Assembly: GCA_013122435.1 (NCBI GenBank)
Contig: WYDT01000015.1
Coordinates: 62,001 to 126,000 of the forward strand
DNA length: 64,000 bases
DNA from: Chloroflexi bacterium AL-N1
Lineage (GTDB): Bacteria > Chloroflexota > Chloroflexia > Chloroflexales > Roseiflexaceae
Direction: 5' to 3'
Shown piece by piece: positions 41,477 through 50,220 of this stretch. Made by a program: the position numbers and the translations under genes. How positions within the stretch are numbered: position 1 is the first letter of the stretch; each line of letters starts with the position of its first letter. Below the pieces are notes generated by a model. That model made no database searches. It saw only the letters and a program-made list of their open reading frames with translations, and was not told the DNA's origin.

Positions 41477-43213
41477 ATGACTGCCTTACATGCTGCCTCA
41501 TTTGGGGGCCATAATCTGCTGCACTACGAAGAAGCTATTGAGACAGAAGTTGCCCAATTAGCCCAACTCATCGCCGATACACCCTCGTTATCAAAGACCT
41601 ATGCACCACGCTGGTTAGCCATCCAACTCCTGGAAGGCGACGAGACCTTACGTAATCGAGTGGATCAGATCGATGGTGGCGCCATCATTCTCACGGCACT
41701 TGAACGTAGCGTGATACGCCTCCAGCAACACTATGGCGATGATGTGGATATCACCATGACGGATCAGCGCTATCGCTTTGTGCACAACCTGATCGAGCAA
41801 GTTCTGACTCGCCCTACTGAACAGCCGATGACCCTCTCTGATCGGATTGACCGGATCGTGACACACCGCTGGTTGGGTATTCCCATCTTTTTAGCTTTGA
41901 TGTGGGGTGTGTTTAAGATCACAACTGATGTTGCAGCACCATTTCTCGATTGGGTTGATGGATTAATAGGCGGCCCACTCTCACGCGGTATCGTTGCGCT
42001 ATTAGGCATGCTGAATCTGGGAGGAACCTGGATTGAGAGCCTCATAGTTGATGGCATTGTCGCCGGTGTCGGCGGCGTGTTGGTGTTTGTTCCTGTCCTG
42101 GTGTCACTCTACCTGGCGTTGGGGTTGCTCGAAGACTCAGGGTATATGGCGCGCGCGGCATTTGTGATGGACCGGCTGATGCGAACACTGGGACTCCACG
42201 GCAAGAGCTTTTTGCCCATGATCGTCGGTTTTGGGTGCAGTGTGCCTGCCATCTACGCCACCCGCACGCTAGAGAGTCGACGTGACCGCATCCTGACCGG
42301 CCTGCTGGTGCCTTTTATGAGTTGTAGCGCACGCTTGCCGGTGTATGTCCTGATTGCTGCAATCTTTTTTCCCACCTCTGGCGGTCTGGTCATCTTCTCA
42401 CTGTATGTGACCGGTATCGTTGTAGCCATTATGATCGGTATGCTCCTCAAAAGCACGCTGTTTGACGACCAGGAAGCAACACCGTTTGTGATGGAACTGC
42501 CACCGTATCGCTTGCCGACATGGCGCGGCATCTGGCAGCACGTGTGGCAACGCACATCGGCATTCGTTCGCAAAGCCTGGACCCTGATTATGGTAACGAG
42601 CATTGTGGTGTGGTTCCTTCTGGCAACCCCGATGACTGGTCAAGGCAGCTTTGCCGAAACCAATGTATCGGATAGTGCGTTTGCCGCAGTTGCGGGGGCT
42701 ACAGCACCTGTGTTTGCGCCAATGGGCTTTGATAGCTGGGAGGCCAGTGGTGCATTGATTACCGGGTTTGTGGCCAAAGAAGTGGTTGTCAGCACCATGG
42801 CCCAGGTTCATAACGTCGAAGAGGTCGCGGAAGAAGCAGCACCAGCTACCTTTGGAGCCGAACTTGTGGGCATTGGGACGAGCTTTGTTGATGCAACAGT
42901 TGATACGCTCAAATCCATCCCGTTGATCATTGGTATCAACCTCTTTGAAGCGGAGGAAGAGGGCGAATCCCCCGCACTTATGGGTGCCGTTCAACAGAGT
43001 TTTGAGGCCAGTAGTGGTGGCCATGGTGCATTAGCTGCCGCAGCGTTCCTCGTCTTTGTCTTACTGTACACACCATGCATGGTCGCTGCCGCCGCCGCCC
43101 GACACGAGTTTGGCATACGTTGGATGTGGTTTAGCATTATTGGTCAGTTTGCCATTGCGTGGCTCGCTGCGTGCCTGGTGTTCCAGGGTGGTTTATTGCT
43201 CGGTTTAGGCTAA
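41477..43213 (+). CDS. feoB: FeoB membrane domain encoded as a separate protein
   Basis: 578 residues with AGGAG upstream of the ATG. It begins with the helical linker of FeoB ('LSKTYAPRWLAIQLLEGDET') and continues with about ten membrane helices. Gate motifs are present: 'LEDSGYMARAAFVMDRLMRT', 'FLPMIVGFGCSVPAI', 'LLVPFMSCSARLPVYVLI', 'LITGFVAKEVVVSTMAQVH'. It forms the Fe2+ permease and should associate with the separate G domain. It ends 79 bases before the FeoC-like gene. Confidence 0.92.
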   Translation: MTALHAASFGGHNLLHYEEAIETEVAQLAQLIADTPSLSKTYAPRWLAIQLLEGDETLRNRVDQIDGGAIILTALERSVIRLQQHYGDDVDITMTDQRYRFVHNLIEQVLTRPTEQPMTLSDRIDRIVTHRWLGIPIFLALMWGVFKITTDVAAPFLDWVDGLIGGPLSRGIVALLGMLNLGGTWIESLIVDGIVAGVGGVLVFVPVLVSLYLALGLLEDSGYMARAAFVMDRLMRTLGLHGKSFLPMIVGFGCSVPAIYATRTLESRRDRILTGLLVPFMSCSARLPVYVLIAAIFFPTSGGLVIFSLYVTGIVVAIMIGMLLKSTLFDDQEATPFVMELPPYRLPTWRGIWQHVWQRTSAFVRKAWTLIMVTSIVVWFLLATPMTGQGSFAETNVSDSAFAAVAGATAPVFAPMGFDSWEASGALITGFVAKEVVVSTMAQVHNVEEVAEEAAPATFGAELVGIGTSFVDATVDTLKSIPLIIGINLFEAEEEGESPALMGAVQQSFEASSGGHGALAAAAFLVFVLLYTPCMVAAAAARHEFGIRWMWFSIIGQFAIAWLAACLVFQGGLLLGLG

Positions 43214-43292
43214 TCATTGAACAGTACAGCGCTGTGGTCAAAACATATTGGTATTTCGTGGTATGATGGCCATAGCGCTGCGTGAGGACAGT

Positions 43293-43553
43293 ATGTTACG
43301 TCAGGTATTAGAAGCACTGGAACAGGCTCAGGGGCCAATGCCCATGGACGAGTTGAGTCGACAGTTGGGCATTGAACGGAGCGCTCTGGAGGGTATGGTT
43401 TCGTTCTGGGTACGCAAAGGGCGTTTAACCGAGCGCAATGCAGCAACGTGTAGTGGCCATTGTGGCAGCTCGTGTGGTGAAGACAGCACCTGTGTCTTTG
43501 CCTCAACAGGCCCACGCACCATCGAGTTGGTTGCCACACCGAGATCAAGATAA
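43293..43553 (+). CDS. feoC: FeoC-like [Fe-S] winged-helix protein
   Basis: 86 residues from the third in-frame ATG, which has GAGGA four bases upstream. The winged helix is 'MLRQVLEALEQAQGPMPMDE', 'LSRQLGIERSALEGMVSFWV', 'RKGRLTE', followed by four cysteines in 'CSGHCGSSCGEDSTC', as in FeoC proteins that bind an Fe-S cluster. FeoC may control FeoB stability or transcription. It closes the feo operon. Confidence 0.8.
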   Translation: MLRQVLEALEQAQGPMPMDELSRQLGIERSALEGMVSFWVRKGRLTERNAATCSGHCGSSCGEDSTCVFASTGPRTIELVATPRSR

Positions 43554-43601
43554 GGTGTGATTGCTAAATGTCTGAATTTCCAAAGTTATGTACTGAGCCT
43601 C

Positions 43602-43630
43602 TTGACAAAATCAAACATGTGACTTATATT
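43602..43630 (+). promoter_or_regulatory. sigma-70 promoter of the tetR gene
   Basis: TTGACA (43602-43607) and TATATT (43625-43630) are separated by exactly 17 bases; the predicted start, about 43637, lies within a perfect palindrome. Confidence 0.7.
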
Positions 43631-43634
43631 ACTT

Positions 43635-43648
43635 ACTAATCGATTAGT
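43635..43648. promoter_or_regulatory. TetR operator, copy 1
   Basis: ACTAATCGATTAGT is a perfect palindrome placed at the predicted start of the tetR transcript, 14 bases before the ATG. A 13-of-14 match lies downstream of tetR at 44259-44272. Confidence 0.7.
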
Positions 43649-43661
43649 TATTTAAGGGTCT

Positions 43662-44237
43662 ATGCGTAATCCAACCGATCTTCGAGAAACCATTATCAGC
43701 AAAGCAGACGAACTGTTCAGAGAACATGGGTATGCTGCAACATCGATCAAGCAAATTGCGAAAGCTTCTGGATGTACCACGGCTGCATTGTATTACTATT
43801 TTGAGAATGGCAAATCGCAAATTCTCCGCGAAGTCGCGTTGTCAGTCTCCTCCGATGTCGTGCGCGTCTTTGAGTCAGTTACTGAGCCAAAAAATCTTGA
43901 GGAACTGTTGGAACAACTAGGTGCTGCGGTTGCCCGAACAATGCCGGACATGCTCAAGCGTGTCAACTGGGTGGCGTCTGAAATGGGGCGTTTAGATGAA
44001 GAAGAACGTATGCATGTTAGTCTCCAGCATGCAAAGTTGCAGGGGACCATTCGCAAACAACTTGCACGATTTATCGAGGATGAAGCCGAGAGCAATGAAT
44101 TGGCATGGCTCATATTTTGTGCATATTCGGGCTACGGACACTTCTTCCTTCTCATGCGAGGACGTGAGTATGCAGAGTTTCCTCTGGAGCAACTTGGGCA
44201 GACACTGGCCCGTGTCATAAGTCGGAGTAGGCGCTAA
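43662..44237 (+). CDS. TetR family regulator of the RND efflux operon
   Basis: 191 residues. DNA-binding part: 'LRETIISKADELFREHGYAA', 'TSIKQIAKASGCTTAALYYY', 'FENGKSQILREVALSVSSDV'. The C-terminal half has no recognised ligand type. The same palindrome flanks the gene on both sides: one copy at its own promoter and one at the head of the leader of the RND operon. Repression of both by this protein is a strong inference. GGG lies before the ATG but no strong ribosome site. Confidence 0.92.
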   Translation: MRNPTDLRETIISKADELFREHGYAATSIKQIAKASGCTTAALYYYFENGKSQILREVALSVSSDVVRVFESVTEPKNLEELLEQLGAAVARTMPDMLKRVNWVASEMGRLDEEERMHVSLQHAKLQGTIRKQLARFIEDEAESNELAWLIFCAYSGYGHFFLLMRGREYAEFPLEQLGQTLARVISRSRR

Positions 44238-44253
44238 ATTTTTTTGCGCCTTT
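44229..44253 (+). terminator. hairpin terminator at the end of tetR
   Basis: AGGCGC (44229-44234) and GCGCCT (44246-44251) form a six-pair stem around an AT loop that includes seven T; TTT follows. The stop codon lies in the loop. Confidence 0.4.
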
Positions 44254-44258
44254 AACTT

Positions 44259-44272
44259 ATTAATCGATTAGT
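44259..44272. promoter_or_regulatory. TetR operator, copy 2
   Basis: ATTAATCGATTAGT matches the tetR palindrome at 13 of 14 positions. It lies about 110 bases before the small duplicate frame and about 390 bases before the RND permease, where the promoter of the efflux operon is expected. I could not find a clear -35/-10 pair. Confidence 0.6.
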
Positions 44273-44383
44273 TATTTTTCTTTCATAATAGTTATTATCA
44301 CAAACTAATGTTTAGCGTAGGTGCAGCCATGAACAGGTCATGTAACTCCTCTGTATGTTTTCTGCTACTGAAAGGATTGTGTC

Positions 44384-44545
44384 GTGTCATTTTCAGCAAC
44401 TCAACATTTAACTAAACTAAAACTCAAGGAGATGATGATCTTCGACACAATTGTCAAACAACCTGTTTTCATCATCAATGCAGCACCAAAGGGCCTATCC
44501 CTGGGTCTGATCAACGCTTTGGTAGTGCCACCTAATTCCCTATAG
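44384..44545 (+). pseudogene. truncated duplicate of the RND permease 5' end (53 codons)
   Basis: GTG start with AAAGGA eight bases upstream, the same context as the real permease gene 280 bases downstream. The product starts MSFSATQHLTKLKLKEM and 'IFDTIVKQPVFII', against MSSSESQRPTKPQLNGM and 'ISDTAIKQPVFIT' of the permease; similarity ends at about residue 31. It stops at TAG 44543-44545 within a hairpin. It is most likely a relic of a tandem duplication, but the open frame and ribosome site are intact, so a leader-peptide role is possible. Confidence 0.6.
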
Positions 44546-44552
44546 GGCCTTT
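44488..44552 (+). promoter_or_regulatory. leader hairpin upstream of the RND operon
   Basis: AAAGGGCCTAT (44488-44498) pairs with ATAGGGCCTTT (44542-44552) except for one central G-G mismatch. TTTCAT follows. The stop codon of the small frame lies in the 3' arm. It could be a terminator or attenuator. Confidence 0.35.
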
Positions 44553-44663
44553 TCATATACTTTTGATCACAAACATTGTCTTGAACTAATGGCTAGATAG
44601 ATGTAGCCATCAAGAGTTGATACCACAAATCTGTAAGTCTTTCGTTACAGAAAGGATGCTGTC

Positions 44664-47600
44664 GTGTCGTCTTCAGAAAGCCAACGCCCAACTAAGCCCC
44701 AACTCAATGGGATGATCATCTCCGATACAGCCATCAAACAGCCGGTTTTCATCACCATGCTGGTGTTGCTTGGTCTAGTCTTTGGCCTCCTTGGTTATTT
44801 TTCATTGCCGGTTAATCTCCTTCCCGATATTTCACTACCGGTTGTATCTGTCCGTGTGGTGAATCCTGGCGCCAGCCCTGAGTCAATGGCTGAACAGGTG
44901 GCCAGACCAATTGAGAATGAACTTTCAACCCTGAGCGGCGTCAATGAGATTTCGTCAACCTCATCAGACAGCCTGACCGTCATTGTGGTGGAGTTTGTTG
45001 ATGGAACTGATGTCGCAAGTGCTCTTCAGGAAGTACGTGAAAAGGTGACAGCTATTCGTGCACGCCTCCCTGATGATATTCAGGAACCCGTGTATGAACG
45101 CCTTGATCCCAGCCAGACACCGATTGTCACGCTGGCTGTGACAGGAGGAAACGAACGCGACCCTCGAGAGGTTCGTAACCTGCTTGAGAATGACATTGTC
45201 CCGAACATCCAACAAGCTGAGGGCGTCGGTTCTGTATCACTGAATGGTGGGCTCGTGCGGCAGATCAACGTTGAGTTAGATCTGGGACGCATGCAAGCGT
45301 TGGGTATTCTCCCCTCCCAGGTTAGTAATGCTATTGCCGCTGCCAATGCTGACTTTGGGCTGGGTTCAATTCAGGTTGGTGAGCAGGAATTCAATTTACG
45401 GACCCCCAGCGTCTTCCAGTCATACACTGACATTGCCTCGGTAGGGATTGGAGATACAGGCTACACCATTAGCGATATCGCACAGATCCGAGATGGTCAG
45501 CAGGAAGTCGAGACCTTTGTGCGGGTCAATGGTGAAGACACGATCTCACTGGCCATTCGCAAACAGGCGGATACGAACACGGTTGCTGTCGCGGAAGCAG
45601 CTATCGCGACTGCTGAAGAAACATTTAGCAGGTACCCGGATCTGGAGTTTACCGTGATTCGGGACGAGTCGATTCAGATTCGTGAGCAGGTCAATGGCGC
45701 ACTTGAAGAGATGATCATTGCTATGCTCTTTGCCATATTGGTCGTGTGGTTTTTCTTCCGCGATGTGCGTAATACCCTTGTTACGGTGCTCGGGCTACCC
45801 ATTATTATCATAGCCACCTTTAGCCTCATGAGTTTCCTTGGCATCTCACTCAATGTCATCAGTTTGCTGGCATTGTCGGTGGCGGTTGGTTTGGTCATTG
45901 ATGATGCGATTGTCGTGCGTGAGAACATCTTTCGGCATATACAACGTGGTGAAGACCCCTACACTGCTGCCAGCCGTGGCACTGCACAAGTGGCTGCTGC
46001 AGTGGTCGCTATGACCCTCACAATCGTGGTGGTCTTTACGCCTGTGGCCTTTACAGATGGAGTCACTGGCGTCATCTTTGGTGCATTCGGTCTCACGATC
46101 GTAGGGGCCATGTTGTTATCAATTACCGAGGCTTTTACGCTGGCACCCATGACATCAGCAAACTGGTTTCAGGGCAAGCAAGCTGTCAAACCACTCAAAA
46201 TCAAGCCCGGCGAGGAACATCTACCAGATGAAGCGCACGAAGAACTGGGCCGCAGCGAAGCACTCTACGAACGTTTTCTGGCGTGGTCCCTCAAACATCG
46301 TATGCTTATTCTTGGCTTCACGGTGGTAGTCATCATCGTTAGTGTTCTTGCCGCTTCAACTCTTAAATTCTCCTTTTTCCCCAATGTCGACAATCATCAA
46401 TTTACCATGTCGATTGAACTTCCCCCAGGGACCTTCCTGAGCGAAATAGATCGTGTTGCCCGTGATGCAGAGCAGATCCTGCTGCAGGATGAGGCGGTCG
46501 CAGCGGTGCTCACGACGGTAGGCGTGGATGGTGCTGCAGAGAAGGTTGATTTTCTGGTCAACTTGCACCATGATGCGCCATCAAACGAGACACGTGAGCG
46601 CATCCGACCGGAGATGGAAGGACTTCCGGGCATTGTCTCGTTTAGCCAGTCAACACCAGATGGTGGCGATACCGTCTCTGTGACCGGACGACCACTCCAG
46701 ATGCAGCTGCGAACCACTGAAGATGTGGATACCATTGCACCACTGGTTGATGAAATTATGACTGCGTTTGAAGGGATAGAGGGGCTGGACGATCTCGATA
46801 CGACTTACAAACCAGGTGCGCCACAACTCGAATATCAACTCATTCAGCAACGCGCCAATGATTACAACCTGACTAACCAGACGCTCGCGCTCATACTGCG
46901 TACCCTGAATGAAGGTGATACAGCGGCGATCTACCGAGAAGAGGGTCAAGAGTACGATATTGTGGTCCGCTTGCAGCCGGAAGATCGGCAGAACATAGAT
47001 GACCTGCGAGCAGTCCAACTGCCTCTTGGCAATTCAATCATACCTCTGGCAAGTGTCACAGACGCGGTTGAAAGCACCAGTCCCACCAGCATTCGCCGGG
47101 TGGATCGCTTGAATGAAGTGGTCATTGGGGCCAACAACATCAACCGCAATATCAACGATGTGCAAGCCGATATGCAGGCACGTCTCGCCGATATAGATAT
47201 TCCGTCGAACATAGCTGTGAGCTTTGGTGGTTCCACCGCTGATCAGACCGAAGGCTTCAGTGCACTAATCATCGCAATGGGGCTATCGGTATTGCTCGTG
47301 TATGTGGTACTTGCTTCGCAGTTTGGTTCCTTCTTCCAACCACTGGTGATTATGCTCGCCATGCCATTGAGCTTTCTGGGTGCCTTTGTCGCCCTGTGGT
47401 TGGTTGGTTTGGAACTCGATATTGTCGCCATGATCGGCATGCTGATGCTAATGGGTGTGGTCGTCAAAAACTCCATTCTGCTCGTTGAGTTTACTAACCA
47501 GTTACGCAATGCTGGCATGCCCAAACACGCCGCACTTGAGCGCGCCGGCGCCATCCGGCTCCGTCCCATTCTGATGACAGCAGCAACACTGGTGTTAGCA

Positions 47601-47957
47601 GCCTTCCCGTCAGCCCTTGGTATTGGTGAAGGATTGGAGTTACGACGACCGCTATCAACGGTGATTATTGGTGGTGTCACGACCTCCACGCTCCTCACAC
47701 TTATCCTGGTTCCAACGGCTTATAGCTTGATGGAAGGTTTGATTGATAGAACAAAAAATCTTTTCCGTCGCACAGCGAAACCAGCATCATCAACGATGGA
47801 AAACCCTGTCCTAGCGCATGCTGGAGCAACGAGTGGCGATGGAAACCTACCTTCCACAACAGCCATGCATCACAATGGCGAAGATGGAATGGTAGAGCCA
47901 TCAACTAATGACACCACACCTGTACCACAGGATAAACCCCAGGAGCTTCGTGAATAG
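44664..47957 (+). CDS. RND family efflux permease (AcrB/HAE1-like)
   Basis: 1097 residues with a GTG start after AAAGGA. Topology is RND: one helix near the start ('PVFITMLVLLGLVFGLLGYF'), a large outer loop, then six helices, and the second half repeats the pattern. Motifs: 'VNPGASPESMAEQVARPIEN', 'ALSVAVGLVIDDAIVVREN' (the proton-relay Asp pair), 'ATLVLAAFPSALGIGEGLEL'. The C-terminal 80 residues are polar and not conserved. It exports drugs or hydrophobic compounds. The adaptor gene follows; no TolC-like gene is seen, consistent with a single-membrane cell. Confidence 0.93.
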   Translation: MSSSESQRPTKPQLNGMIISDTAIKQPVFITMLVLLGLVFGLLGYFSLPVNLLPDISLPVVSVRVVNPGASPESMAEQVARPIENELSTLSGVNEISSTSSDSLTVIVVEFVDGTDVASALQEVREKVTAIRARLPDDIQEPVYERLDPSQTPIVTLAVTGGNERDPREVRNLLENDIVPNIQQAEGVGSVSLNGGLVRQINVELDLGRMQALGILPSQVSNAIAAANADFGLGSIQVGEQEFNLRTPSVFQSYTDIASVGIGDTGYTISDIAQIRDGQQEVETFVRVNGEDTISLAIRKQADTNTVAVAEAAIATAEETFSRYPDLEFTVIRDESIQIREQVNGALEEMIIAMLFAILVVWFFFRDVRNTLVTVLGLPIIIIATFSLMSFLGISLNVISLLALSVAVGLVIDDAIVVRENIFRHIQRGEDPYTAASRGTAQVAAAVVAMTLTIVVVFTPVAFTDGVTGVIFGAFGLTIVGAMLLSITEAFTLAPMTSANWFQGKQAVKPLKIKPGEEHLPDEAHEELGRSEALYERFLAWSLKHRMLILGFTVVVIIVSVLAASTLKFSFFPNVDNHQFTMSIELPPGTFLSEIDRVARDAEQILLQDEAVAAVLTTVGVDGAAEKVDFLVNLHHDAPSNETRERIRPEMEGLPGIVSFSQSTPDGGDTVSVTGRPLQMQLRTTEDVDTIAPLVDEIMTAFEGIEGLDDLDTTYKPGAPQLEYQLIQQRANDYNLTNQTLALILRTLNEGDTAAIYREEGQEYDIVVRLQPEDRQNIDDLRAVQLPLGNSIIPLASVTDAVESTSPTSIRRVDRLNEVVIGANNINRNINDVQADMQARLADIDIPSNIAVSFGGSTADQTEGFSALIIAMGLSVLLVYVVLASQFGSFFQPLVIMLAMPLSFLGAFVALWLVGLELDIVAMIGMLMLMGVVVKNSILLVEFTNQLRNAGMPKHAALERAGAIRLRPILMTAATLVLAAFPSALGIGEGLELRRPLSTVIIGGVTTSTLLTLILVPTAYSLMEGLIDRTKNLFRRTAKPASSTMENPVLAHAGATSGDGNLPSTTAMHHNGEDGMVEPSTNDTTPVPQDKPQELRE

Positions 47958-48048
47958 CGCGTGCCAGCAATGGTTGTACGCCTTTAGGTATGTATTTTCT
48001 CAACACAAACACAATAAACTAATTTACTCAAGGTATAGGAAAGGCGCT

Positions 48049-49488
48049 ATGAAACGTTTTGCAATACAAACAACCCTTTTGAGTGGGATTGTCGCACTCA
48101 GCCTAAGCACGTGTGGGAATGCTTCGACTGCACAGATCGATACACAACCAACACCTCGCCCAACCCAGACTGCTATACCCACTGAACCAACAGCGACACC
48201 CGCACCCGACGTGGCACCACTCCCCAGCATTTATGGCATTGGCGAAGTCATTGTGCTCCAGGAAGCCGATCTGGTGTTCGTGGTGCAGGGAACTGTTCAG
48301 GAAGTACTGGTCGACAAGGGGGATGTGGTCAAGGCCGACCAGGAATTAGCCGTCCTGGATCTACGACGCTTTGACGCCGATATACGGCAAGCTGAAGCTG
48401 CGCTAGCCAGTGCCCAGGCCCAATCAGACCAACTCGTCGCGCCGCCCCGCTCCGCCGATATCGCGGCGGCCAATGCCCAGATCGAACGGGCGCAGATTAC
48501 GCTGGCTCAGACGAGTAATGCTCAGCCCCAGGATGTTCGTGCTGCCGAGTCTTCGGTGACAAATGCGGAAGCAGCCCTGCAAGCCACCCGTGATCAGCTC
48601 TCGCTGACAAAAACGAATGCCGAGTCACAGATTGGGCAGGCGTCGGAGGCGCTGGTGCAGGCTCAAGCGCGTTATGCCGAAGCCAAGAGTAACTGGGCGT
48701 ATGTACAGGATACGGGCAATAACCCACAGCAACCCGAAACCGTCGGCCCAGGTGGGCAGCCAACTGACAATGAAGTTGAATCGGCCCAGCGCGAAGCTTA
48801 CTACTCTGCCTTTGTCCAGGCCGAAGCCGGTTTGCGGCAGGCCGAGCAGAATGTCGCTGACGCACAAGTGGTTTATGAGCAGGCCAAACAGGCCGAGATT
48901 ACCGGCATTCAGCAGGCCGAGCAACAGGTTGATATTACCCGTGCCAGTCTCGAAAAAGTGCGACTGCCAGCAGGACAGGATCAGGTTGCATCGGCGCAGG
49001 CCTCATTGCGGTTGGCCCAGGCCCAGCGCGCACAGATCTATGCCGAGCCAAGCCAGGCCAGTGTGAATCAAGCCTCGGCAGGGATTCGCCAGGCCGAGGT
49101 CGGATTAGAGGTAGCTAAACTCAATCGTGCGGATGCGCGGCTGGTGGCCCCATTCGATGGCGTAATCTCGGAAGTCAACATTGATCCCGGCGATCCGAGT
49201 GCAACAAATGGCCCGGCAATCCGCGTCATAGATGTGAGCAATCTCCTGATCAGTGTGGATATCAGCGATGCAGATATCGTGCAGGTCACTTTGGACCAAA
49301 CGGTTGCGATCGCGATTGAAGGACTACCCACGACCCTCGTAGGACAGGTCAGCTACATCGCCCCAGAAGCGACGGTGCGGGGCAATGTACGAACCTATGT
49401 GGTCGAAATCACCCCCGAGGATGCGGACGGGCTGCGACCAGGAATGAGTGCTCAGGTGGAGATTGTGATACAGCCTCAAGAGGAGTGA
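48049..49488 (+). CDS. lipoprotein membrane-fusion adaptor (HlyD/AcrA-like)
   Basis: 479 residues from MKRFAIQTTLLSG; AGGAAAGG precedes the ATG closely, and the longer open frame overlaps the permease end. The lipobox is 'VALSLSTCGN', followed by a Thr/Pro linker. The first lipoyl half ('VVQGTVQEVLVDKGDVVKAD') leads into a long Ala/Gln/Glu-rich coiled coil (about 95-365), then the second half 'RLVAPFDGVISEVNIDPGDP' and a beta-barrel ('VTLDQTVAIAIEGLP', 'GLRPGMSAQVEIVIQPQE'). It is the partner of the RND permease encoded 91 bases upstream. The lipid anchor would hold it on the outer face of the membrane. Confidence 0.9.
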   Translation: MKRFAIQTTLLSGIVALSLSTCGNASTAQIDTQPTPRPTQTAIPTEPTATPAPDVAPLPSIYGIGEVIVLQEADLVFVVQGTVQEVLVDKGDVVKADQELAVLDLRRFDADIRQAEAALASAQAQSDQLVAPPRSADIAAANAQIERAQITLAQTSNAQPQDVRAAESSVTNAEAALQATRDQLSLTKTNAESQIGQASEALVQAQARYAEAKSNWAYVQDTGNNPQQPETVGPGGQPTDNEVESAQREAYYSAFVQAEAGLRQAEQNVADAQVVYEQAKQAEITGIQQAEQQVDITRASLEKVRLPAGQDQVASAQASLRLAQAQRAQIYAEPSQASVNQASAGIRQAEVGLEVAKLNRADARLVAPFDGVISEVNIDPGDPSATNGPAIRVIDVSNLLISVDISDADIVQVTLDQTVAIAIEGLPTTLVGQVSYIAPEATVRGNVRTYVVEITPEDADGLRPGMSAQVEIVIQPQEE

Positions 49489-49574
49489 GTGCAATCACCT
49501 GACAAAGAAGAGAAATCAAAGAACGATGATAGTTCAGAAGGTCAGGTTTGGGATAGACGGAGTTGACAACGATA

Positions 49575-50075
49575 ATGGAAGAACTAGCAAAACTATATAT
49601 AGCCCATCAGCAACGGCTGATTGCGTATCTTATATCAATTGTGCACGATCAGGAGCTGGCGGAGGATCTCTGTCAAGAGACCTTTGTAAAAGCGATACGG
49701 CACTGGGCCAATCGCAGCACAGATAGCAGTGTCATCGGATGGTTATATCGCATCGCCCGCAACACGGCCCTGGATGAAGTGCGACGGCGGCGACGTCTGA
49801 CCTTTACGCCGTTGGATGAAACCCTTGAACTCCAGAGTTCACACAACGTGGTAGACGAAGTCAGTACACGCGAACAAGAGGTCACCGTGGGACGACTGCT
49901 TACCCAGATACCAACTATCTATCGCGAAGCCTTCCTGCTGTACATATACCATAACTGCAACATGCAAGAGATCGCAACAACAGTGGGGTGTTCTCGCAGT
50001 GCGGCCAAGGGGCGCGTCCATCGTGCTCGTGGCTATCTCCGTTTAGCCTATCAGCGGGAGCTATGTGAAGACTAG
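49575..50075 (+). CDS. RNA polymerase sigma-70 factor, ECF type
   Basis: 166 residues from MEELAKLYIAHQQ; GGAG lies 12 bases upstream. Region 2: 'RLIAYLISIVHDQELAEDLC', 'QETFVKAIRHWANR', 'IGWLYRIARNTALDEVRRRR'. Region 4: 'LLTQIPTIYREAFLLYIYHN', 'MQEIATTVGCSRSAAKGRVH', 'RARGYLRLAYQRE'. No anti-sigma gene follows. It lies 86 bases after the adaptor gene on the same strand and could be co-expressed with the efflux genes, though nothing shows that it controls them. Confidence 0.92.
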   Translation: MEELAKLYIAHQQRLIAYLISIVHDQELAEDLCQETFVKAIRHWANRSTDSSVIGWLYRIARNTALDEVRRRRRLTFTPLDETLELQSSHNVVDEVSTREQEVTVGRLLTQIPTIYREAFLLYIYHNCNMQEIATTVGCSRSAAKGRVHRARGYLRLAYQRELCED

Positions 50076-50115
50076 ATTTAGAGGTCTTAGCGAATACTAA
50101 CATTGGAGCAAAAGC

Positions 50116-50153
50116 AAGCGGTCACTGTCCCTGAGAGCGAACAGTGATCGCTT
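50116..50153 (+). terminator. strong stem-loop after the sigma factor gene
   Basis: AAGCGGTCACTGT (50116-50128) pairs with ACAGTGATCGCTT (50141-50153) with one G-T pair, around a 12-base loop. Only TTTG follows, so it is a weak intrinsic terminator by sequence, but the place fits the end of the efflux-sigma transcript. Confidence 0.5.
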
Positions 50154-50220
50154 TGACACGACCCTGGAAAGTAACCAAGTTATCGTATGCTCAAGTGTCT
50201 TATCACATCAATCAGGGTTA

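Noticed and set aside
47908..48048. N-terminal extension of the adaptor protein into the RND gene
   Set aside because: It would precede the signal peptide and lipobox; the ATG at 48049 has a ribosome site and puts the lipobox at the right distance.
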